64,000 nucleotides of DNA, from NCBI RefSeq assembly GCF_006171285.1, contig NZ_CP040895.1:30636-94635 (forward strand), in the 5' to 3' direction. The position numbers were made by a program, and so were the translations under genes. Of the stretch, positions 60,891-64,000 are shown piece after piece. The stretch is from Leclercia adecarboxylata (GTDB lineage Bacteria > Pseudomonadota > Gammaproteobacteria > Enterobacterales > Enterobacteriaceae). Under the pieces are notes generated by a model, which was not told the DNA's origin, made no database searches, and was given only the letters and a program-made list of their open reading frames with translations. Position 1 is the stretch's first letter; every line of letters starts with the position of its first letter.

Positions 60891-62143
60891 TTGATGTCAA
60901 TGGCATGTACGCCAGCTGTGAGCAGGCATTTAGGCCAGATCTGGCAAACCGAGCAGTGGCCGTTTTATCCAACAATGACGGCAACATTGTGGCCCGTAAT
61001 TACCTGGCGAAGAAAGCGGGCCTGAAAATGGGCGATCCGTACTTCAAAGTCAGACCCATAATCGAGCGTCATAACATCGCTATTTTTAGCTCTAATTACA
61101 CTCTCTATGCCTCCATGTCGGCCCGGTTCGCGGCCGTAGTTGAGTCCCTTGCAAGCCACGTCGAACAGTATTCAATCGACGAGCTTTTTGTTGACTGCAA
61201 AGGGATAACGGCCGCCATGAGCCTTGACGCTTTCGGGCGCCAACTGCGCGAGGAAGTCAGGCGACACACAACGCTGGTATGCGGGGTCGGTATTGCCCGT
61301 ACTAAGACGCTGGCGAAGCTGTGTAACCACGCTGCAAAAACATGGCCCGCTACTGGCGGGGTGGTTGCTCTGGACGATGGCGCCAGACTGAAGAAATTAA
61401 TGAGCATCCTGCCGGTTGCGGAAGTCTGGGGCGTCGGCCATCGTACAGAGAAAGCACTCGCCACAATGGGGATCAAAACGGTGCTGGATTTAGCCAGGGC
61501 AGATACGCGCCTAATCCGTAAGACGTTTGGTGTTGTGCTTGAAAGAACGGTACGGGAGCTACGCGGCGAGGCTTGCTTCAGCCTGGAAGAAAACCCTCCG
61601 GCGAAGCAGCAGATTGTTGTATCGCGCTCATTCGGCCAACGCGTAGTAGCCCTGGCGGATATGCAGCAGGCGATCACCGGATTTGCAGCGCGCGCAGCTG
61701 AAAAACTGCGTAATGAGCGGCAATACTGCCGCGTCATAAGCGTCTTTATCCGCACCAGTCCTTATTCAGTGCGTGATACACAGTATGCCAATCAGGCAAC
61801 CGAAAAACTGACGGTGGCAACCCAGGACAGCCGCACGATAATTCAGGCGGCACAAGCCGCGCTGGCGCGGATCTGGCGGGAAGATATTGCGTATGCAAAA
61901 GCAGGGATCATGCTGGCCGATTTCAGCGGAAAGGAGGCCCAGCTGGATTTATTCGACTCTGCTACGCCTTCAGCTGGCAGCGAGGCGTTAATGGCTGTTC
62001 TCGATGGCATAAACCGGCGTGGCAAGAGCCAGCTGTTTTTTGCAGGCCAGGGCATCGATAACTCCTTTGCCATGCGCCGTCAGATGTTGTCACCTGATTA
62101 CACGACAGACTGGCGCTCGATACCAACAGCAACCATCAAATAA
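60878..62143 (+). CDS. mucB: MucB, Y-family DNA polymerase subunit
   Basis: 421 residues. ALIDVNGMYASCEQAFRPDL at the N terminus and YSIDELFVDCKGI near residue 98 hold the catalytic acidic residues; TKTLAKLCNHAAK and EVWGVGHRTEKALATMGIKT (helix-hairpin-helix) follow; a little-finger domain and a C-terminal clamp-binding region complete it. Intact. Gives mutagenic bypass of lesions. Confidence 0.96.
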   Translation: MFALIDVNGMYASCEQAFRPDLANRAVAVLSNNDGNIVARNYLAKKAGLKMGDPYFKVRPIIERHNIAIFSSNYTLYASMSARFAAVVESLASHVEQYSIDELFVDCKGITAAMSLDAFGRQLREEVRRHTTLVCGVGIARTKTLAKLCNHAAKTWPATGGVVALDDGARLKKLMSILPVAEVWGVGHRTEKALATMGIKTVLDLARADTRLIRKTFGVVLERTVRELRGEACFSLEENPPAKQQIVVSRSFGQRVVALADMQQAITGFAARAAEKLRNERQYCRVISVFIRTSPYSVRDTQYANQATEKLTVATQDSRTIIQAAQAALARIWREDIAYAKAGIMLADFSGKEAQLDLFDSATPSAGSEALMAVLDGINRRGKSQLFFAGQGIDNSFAMRRQMLSPDYTTDWRSIPTATIK

Positions 62144-62257
62144 TTACCGGCGCCGCACGCGGGCCGGTCAACCCCTCAACCGGCCGAAACGAGTTTCGGC
62201 GCGGTTTCGCGGTTTTCGGTAAAAGGCGTTTCATCTGTATAAAAGATCAGCTAAATT
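62144..62257 (+). other. GC-rich gap after mucB
   Basis: ggccggtcaacccctcaacc ggccgaaacgag and gtttcggcgcggtttcgcgg form stems that may end mucAB transcription. About 110 bp, no gene. A related phrase (gaaaacgcggttctgagggg-ttgacc) is at 63638-63665 in opposite sense. Confidence 0.45.
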
Positions 62258-62259
62258 AT

Positions 62260-62277
62260 GTGTATTGCACAATACAT
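62260..62277 (+). promoter_or_regulatory. palindrome before the SprT-like gene
   Basis: gtgtattgcacaatacat differs in one base from the perfect palindromes inside stbA. It lies 17 bp before the chosen GTG start, a position fitting an operator. Confidence 0.65.
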
Positions 62278-62293
62278 ATATGTGAGGTTAACA

Positions 62294-63085
62294 GTGAATT
62301 TGCCTACGCCCGAAACCTACGATGAACTTCAGAGAGCCTACGATTTTTTTAATGAGAAGCTATTCAGCAACGAGCTGCCGCCATGCCTGATAACGTTGCA
62401 GCGTGAGAAGCGAACGTATGGCTATTGTTCCTTTAAGCGTTTCGTCGGCCGTGAGAGTGGGTACACGGTAGACGAGATCGCTATGAATCCGGTGTATTTC
62501 TCGATCAGAACCATAAAGGCCACGCTTTCAACACTGGTGCATGAGATGGTTCATCAGTGGCAATTCCATTTTGGCGAGCCTGGCCGCCGTGGCTATCACA
62601 ACAAACAGTGGGCGGCCCGGATGGAACGGGTAGGACTAATGCCTTCTGATACCGGCGAACCGGGAGGCAGGAAAGTGGGCCAGAGCATGACCCATTATAT
62701 TATTGCCGGTGGCCCTTTCGATATGGCCTGTGATGAACTGCTGACAGGCCATTTCCGGCTTTCCTGGATGGACAGGTTTCCGCCTTACCAGCCTAAGCCT
62801 GGCGCTGTGCTAAGCCCTACAGGAAAAGGCTATATTGACGACGAGGAAGATGATAGCGAACACGAACAGGAGGTGGAGGAAGGGCGCGACCCGGTTGAAC
62901 TCGACGACGAGATCATAGAGGCCATGCGATTTGTAACCCCGCCGCCTGAAGCGCCGGTGAACAAAACAAACCGGGAAAAGTACAGCTGCCCGGTGTGTCA
63001 TATCAATCTCTGGGGTAAACCGGGGATAGTGGTTTACTGTGGTGGCGAGCACTGTAATAAAGCCGCGTTAGTAGTCTTAAAATAA
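62294..63085 (+). CDS. SprT-like zinc metalloprotease
   Basis: 263 residues started at GTG 62294 (GAGG six bases upstream); a frame from 62258 begins inside the palindrome. The SprT-like domain has TPETYDELQRAYDFFNEKLF, GYCSFKRF and the active site STLVHEMVHQWQFHFGEPGR (HExxH, about residues 92-96). A C-terminal zinc ribbon follows (YSCPVCHINLWGKPGIVVYC GGEHCNK) after an acidic linker. Related SPRTN proteases cut DNA-protein crosslinks. Its place next to mucAB suggests DNA repair during plasmid entry, which is inference. Confidence 0.8.
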   Translation: MNLPTPETYDELQRAYDFFNEKLFSNELPPCLITLQREKRTYGYCSFKRFVGRESGYTVDEIAMNPVYFSIRTIKATLSTLVHEMVHQWQFHFGEPGRRGYHNKQWAARMERVGLMPSDTGEPGGRKVGQSMTHYIIAGGPFDMACDELLTGHFRLSWMDRFPPYQPKPGAVLSPTGKGYIDDEEDDSEHEQEVEEGRDPVELDDEIIEAMRFVTPPPEAPVNKTNREKYSCPVCHINLWGKPGIVVYCGGEHCNKAALVVLK

Positions 63086-63111
63086 AGTCCTTTCGGACTT
63101 TATTTTTTTTC
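63081..63111. terminator. bidirectional terminator
   Basis: aaataaagtcctttcggact followed by ttattttttt: stem, TTTC loop and T-run, between two convergent genes. Confidence 0.92.
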
Positions 63112-63441
63112 CATTTCCGAGGTCGTGATGTTATTAATGCTGTACTTCGCGGCTTCTTTTAAAACAGTTTCAGCAAGGCTTGCTGGTATCCAGACCTGAA
63201 CTAATTTTAATGGTTCGCCGTTCTCGGCTTTAAGAGTGGTGTTCTGGTACAAATCCCAGATTCGCTTAACGGTGCTGGAAATGTTTTGCTTGGAACGGCC
63301 TACTCGCGTGGCTACGTCTGATGATTTCTCACCTTTGACAAGCACGGAATAGCCAATATCTGTTGTGATGTGTGCAAAGGAAGCCATTTGCGGCAGCAGC
63401 TGTTTCCATTCTGTTTCTGAAATTCTGTTTTTCTGAGCCAT
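63100..63441 (-). CDS. TrfB/KorA-family repressor of the leading region
   Basis: 113 residues from ATG 63441 (GGAGGCG upstream; a frame to 63501 runs through the promoter). Helix-turn-helix GEKSSDVATRVGRSKQNISS TVKRIWDLY (about residues 37-65), then VQVWIPASLAETVLKEAAKY, the TrfB/KorA layout. Its promoter (TTGACC 63496-63501, TATCCT 63473-63478) shares cgtacttgtattgac with the CUP promoters, suggesting that it represses both itself and the CUP genes. It may be the regulator called ArdK in pKM101; name not confirmed. Confidence 0.72.
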   Translation of the reverse strand: MAQKNRISETEWKQLLPQMASFAHITTDIGYSVLVKGEKSSDVATRVGRSKQNISSTVKRIWDLYQNTTLKAENGEPLKLVQVWIPASLAETVLKEAAKYSINNITTSEMEKK

Positions 63442-63472
63442 CTGTGGCGCCTCCGTAGTTTTGGTTACAGAA

Positions 63473-63516
63473 AGGATATACTCAGAATAAACTGGGGTCA
63501 ATACAAGTACGATTTT
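63473..63516 (-). promoter_or_regulatory. promoter of the TrfB-family gene with CUP-like box
   Basis: Minus strand: atcgtacttgtattgacccc (box and -35) and TATCCT as -10, 17 bp apart. The shared 15-bp box overlaps the -35, a good place for a repressor. Confidence 0.75.
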
Positions 63517-63519
63517 TAT

Positions 63520-63808
63520 AAACTTTATTTTATTTGAGGGTGAGGCCCGGTGCGGCAGCAGCGCGGGCCTCGATGGTGCCGCGAAGGTGCTGGCGCCATG
63601 CTTGGATTAAAACATGAACCGTGAAGAACTGCGAAACTTGTTTTCGCGGTTCTGAGGGGTTGACCGAGCCGCGAAGCGGCGCTGGTAAGCGATGATATGC
63701 ACATATCCACAGGCATATTTTTAAAAGGTATTTTATAGATTTTTTATCTTTTTAAAGTCTTTTAGAGCTATATAACTCATTGATTTAAAATCATAAATAA
63801 GTGTTATC
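63520..63808. other. gap before the iterons
   Basis: Contains a GC hairpin (gaggcccggtgcggcagcag and cgcgggcctc, 63542-63572), short inverted pieces around ggttttcgcggttctgaggg, and an AT-rich run (63716-63800) of the kind found beside replication origins. No gene recognised. Confidence 0.5.
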
Positions 63809-63918
63809 TCTGGGAATCCGCCCACCTTGTTATGGGAATTGGCCCACCTATCTATGGGAAACACCCCACCTTACTATGGGAATTAGCCCACCTTGTTATG
63901 GGAATTGGCCCACCTTAG
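63809..63918 (+). repeat. oriV: five 22-bp iterons (IncN replication origin)
   Basis: Five tandem units of exactly 22 bp, consensus tatgggaattggcccacctt plus two bases, at 63809, 63831, 63853, 63875 and 63897. The first begins tctgggaatccg and the third has gggaaacacccc. They are expected to bind the IncN RepA initiator; the repA gene should lie just right of the window. Confidence 0.88.
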
Positions 63919-64000
63919 ACGAAACTGTAAAAAATGTATTTACTTGTTTGAACTTTGTGGTAGTGTGGAGAGTAATTTTTAACCCACAAAGGCAAGGCTC
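63919..64000 (+). promoter_or_regulatory. probable rep promoter at the window edge
   Basis: After the iterons, ttgaac (63948-63953) and agtaat (63971-63976) are 17 bp apart and could form the promoter of the replication gene, followed by a short leader with acccacaaaggc. No start codon of a long frame is within the window. Confidence 0.45.

Noticed and set aside
63809..63918. CRISPR-like array at the right edge
   Set aside because: Direct tandem 22-bp units without spacers, typical iterons.

Overview
The window is part of an IncN conjugative multiresistance plasmid of Enterobacterales. This follows from a pKM101/N3-type backbone: a traL-to-traG type IV secretion operon with eex, nuc, fipA, traI-traJ-traK and stbABC; a leading region with ardA, ardB and mucAB controlled by CUP-type repeats; five 22-bp iterons at the right edge; and the EcoRII restriction-modification genes, which are known from the IncN plasmid N3. 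The host is probably Klebsiella, Enterobacter or Escherichia. Two clinically relevant resistance genes are present: an IMP-4-like metallo-beta-lactamase gene and qnrS1.

Layout. (1) 1-13779: a segment between two IS26 copies with non-enterobacterial content. It holds a TrfB/KorA-like gene, a decayed IS630, a Pseudomonas-type porin, an MFS gene broken by an IS5-family element, an HMA-domain fragment, and a Tn21-type transposon (6138-13666) carrying a HEPN/MNT toxin-antitoxin pair, a cupin gene and a tnpR operon. Both terminal repeats of this transposon are interrupted by IS5075. (2) 13780-21070: IS26, a truncated class 1 integron (intI1 fragment, weak Pc, attI1, blaIMP), a group IIC intron in the attC that is itself split by an IS407-group IS3 element, a short cassette ORF, a mobC fragment, and IS6100 between inverted 123-bp IRt segments. 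(3) 21071-25100: EcoRII R and M genes, an IS1 remnant, a truncated small gene and an Mrr-like gene. (4) 25100-37416: conjugation genes kikA, candidate regulators, traL/VirB1 to traG/VirB11, nuc. (5) 37850-45163: a Tn3-family transposon remnant with a perfect TATAT duplication that splits fipA. It carries an arsR fragment, a third IS26, an IS2-like remnant, qnrS1, tnpR, both ends of a deleted tnpA, and an ISKpn19-like element. (6) 45164-52700: fipA 5' half, traI, traJ, traK, oriT, StbA boxes, stbABC. (7) 52724-63501: leading region of mostly uncharacterised minus-strand genes behind CUP promoters, with ardA, ardB, SOS-controlled mucAB, a SprT-like protease and a second TrfB-family regulator. 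(8) 63809-63918: iterons. The replication gene itself would lie beyond the right edge.

How it works together. TraI, TraJ and TraK process and recruit the DNA at oriT, the TraL-TraG channel exports it, and Eex blocks redundant entry. On entry the leading region arrives first and can express ArdA/ArdB and other small proteins before host restriction acts; MucAB provides SOS mutagenesis; Stb proteins stabilise the plasmid; EcoRII adds its own restriction barrier. Several short operators recur at distant sites and suggest at least three local regulons: one over the two transfer operons, one over the CUP promoters, and two palindrome families in the stb/leading region.

All family assignments come from reading the translated sequence and recall of known families; no database search was run. 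Element ends are from visible inverted repeats and duplications.
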